This document shows, one piece after another, positions 63,626-64,000 of a stretch of 64,000 bases of DNA (positions are counted from its first letter, which is position 1; the number at the start of each line of letters is the position of its first letter). Source of the DNA: Symbiodinium microadriaticum. Taxonomy: Eukaryota; Sar; Dinophyceae; Suessiales; Symbiodiniaceae. Position numbers and translations under genes: made by a program. The notes beneath the pieces are model-generated. The model was not told the DNA's origin. It did no database searches and saw nothing but the letters and a program-made list of their open reading frames with translations. The stretch covers positions 63,301 through 127,300 of the forward strand of contig LSRX01000593.1 in assembly GCA_001939145.1 (NCBI GenBank), written 5' to 3'.

Positions 63626-64000
63626 ATGGCAGAGAAGCTCATCAAAGCAATTCAGGAGGCGCTCCATAACTTGGCCAACTTGAAAGACAAAGTGAAGCTT
63701 GACGATCGTGATCAAGCCACATGGGATGCGAAGGAAGAATTGCTTAAGAACAGCACGGCCGCCTTGAAAGCAATGGCGTTGGTGCAGCCAAACAAAGCAG
63801 TCCAGGTACTGCACGACACCTCTGCCGAGATGAGTGCAGACATCAGTGCGGAGCAAGCGGATGCGCAGCTACTTCTTCAGATTGCCAGTCGTGCAAATCA
63901 GTTCGCATCCAAGAAAGGTCTGAAGGTAGAAGATGCCTTGGATCAGTGCGTTGACAATATTGAGGGGGCCGATGATTTCATGCCACGCGTCAAGCGTCGA
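63626..64000 (+). CDS. Unrecognised helical protein, 5' part (125 codons, open at window end)
   Basis: Starts at an ATG with favourable context (A at -3, G at +4) and runs 125 codons without a stop to the window edge. The protein begins MAEKLIKAIQEALHNLANLK and is Ala/Lys/Glu/Asp/Gln-rich and predicted mostly helical, with no membrane segment or signal peptide. Codon use looks even and coding-like, unlike the repeat-derived frames around it. A single exon of at least 375 nt contrasts with the 40-90 nt islands and the beta-5 exons, so this may be a separate gene, possibly one derived by retroposition. The family is not recognised. Confidence 0.7.
   Translation, partial: MAEKLIKAIQEALHNLANLKDKVKLDDRDQATWDAKEELLKNSTAALKAMALVQPNKAVQVLHDTSAEMSADISAEQADAQLLLQIASRANQFASKKGLKVEDALDQCVDNIEGADDFMPRVKRR

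Overview
The window looks like nuclear DNA of a dinoflagellate, most likely Suessiales/Symbiodiniaceae-like (family level is inference). Three observations support this. First, there is a Ty1/copia polyprotein of the type common in dinoflagellate genomes, with a Lys/Gly-rich Gag tail and extra enzyme-like modules between protease and integrase. Second, a recognisable proteasome beta-5 gene has introns that fit GT-AG and GC-AG borders. Third, the plant/alveolate-type telomere heptamer TTTAGGG/CCCTAAA is scattered in both orientations through almost the whole window.

Layout. Bases 1-1796 hold a short telomere-like block, a possible two-exon gene start (579-787) and GAY triplet repeats. Bases 1797-10800 are one complete LTR retrotransposon on the minus strand: 224-bp LTRs identical by eye, a 5-bp target duplication GTATC, primer-binding site, polypurine tract and a single 2809-codon open frame. 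Inside that frame lies an overlapping 199-codon ORF in another frame which, by its sequence, is probably the true reading of that segment. From about 10.8 kb to 61 kb no long gene is visible. The DNA is a mosaic of telomere-like tracts, triplet and tetranucleotide microsatellites, AT-rich islands, several families of short inverted-repeat (MITE-like) elements, and small exon-like islands (about 30-90 nt). The islands lie almost only on the plus strand and are bounded by AG acceptors and GT/GC/GA donors. Notable among them are four 57-nt copies of one coiled-coil exon (38.9-41.0 kb) and four Lys-rich islands (26.8-34.4 kb). A 3127-bp segment (45754-48880) recurs without visible change at 49156-52282. 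At 61.5-62.55 kb three exons encode the start of mature proteasome subunit beta-5, with catalytic Thr1, Asp17 and Lys33 intact; the remaining exons were not found. At 63626 an unrecognised helical protein starts and runs open to the window end.

The retrotransposon is the only feature whose parts visibly form one complete system. Its polyprotein combines Gag, protease, a methyltransferase-like module, a 2-oxoglutarate/Fe(II)-oxygenase-like module, integrase, reverse transcriptase and RNase H. The plus-strand exon islands suggest one or more very intron-rich genes, or decayed genes, whose introns are packed with telomere-like sequence. Which islands join together cannot be settled from sequence alone.
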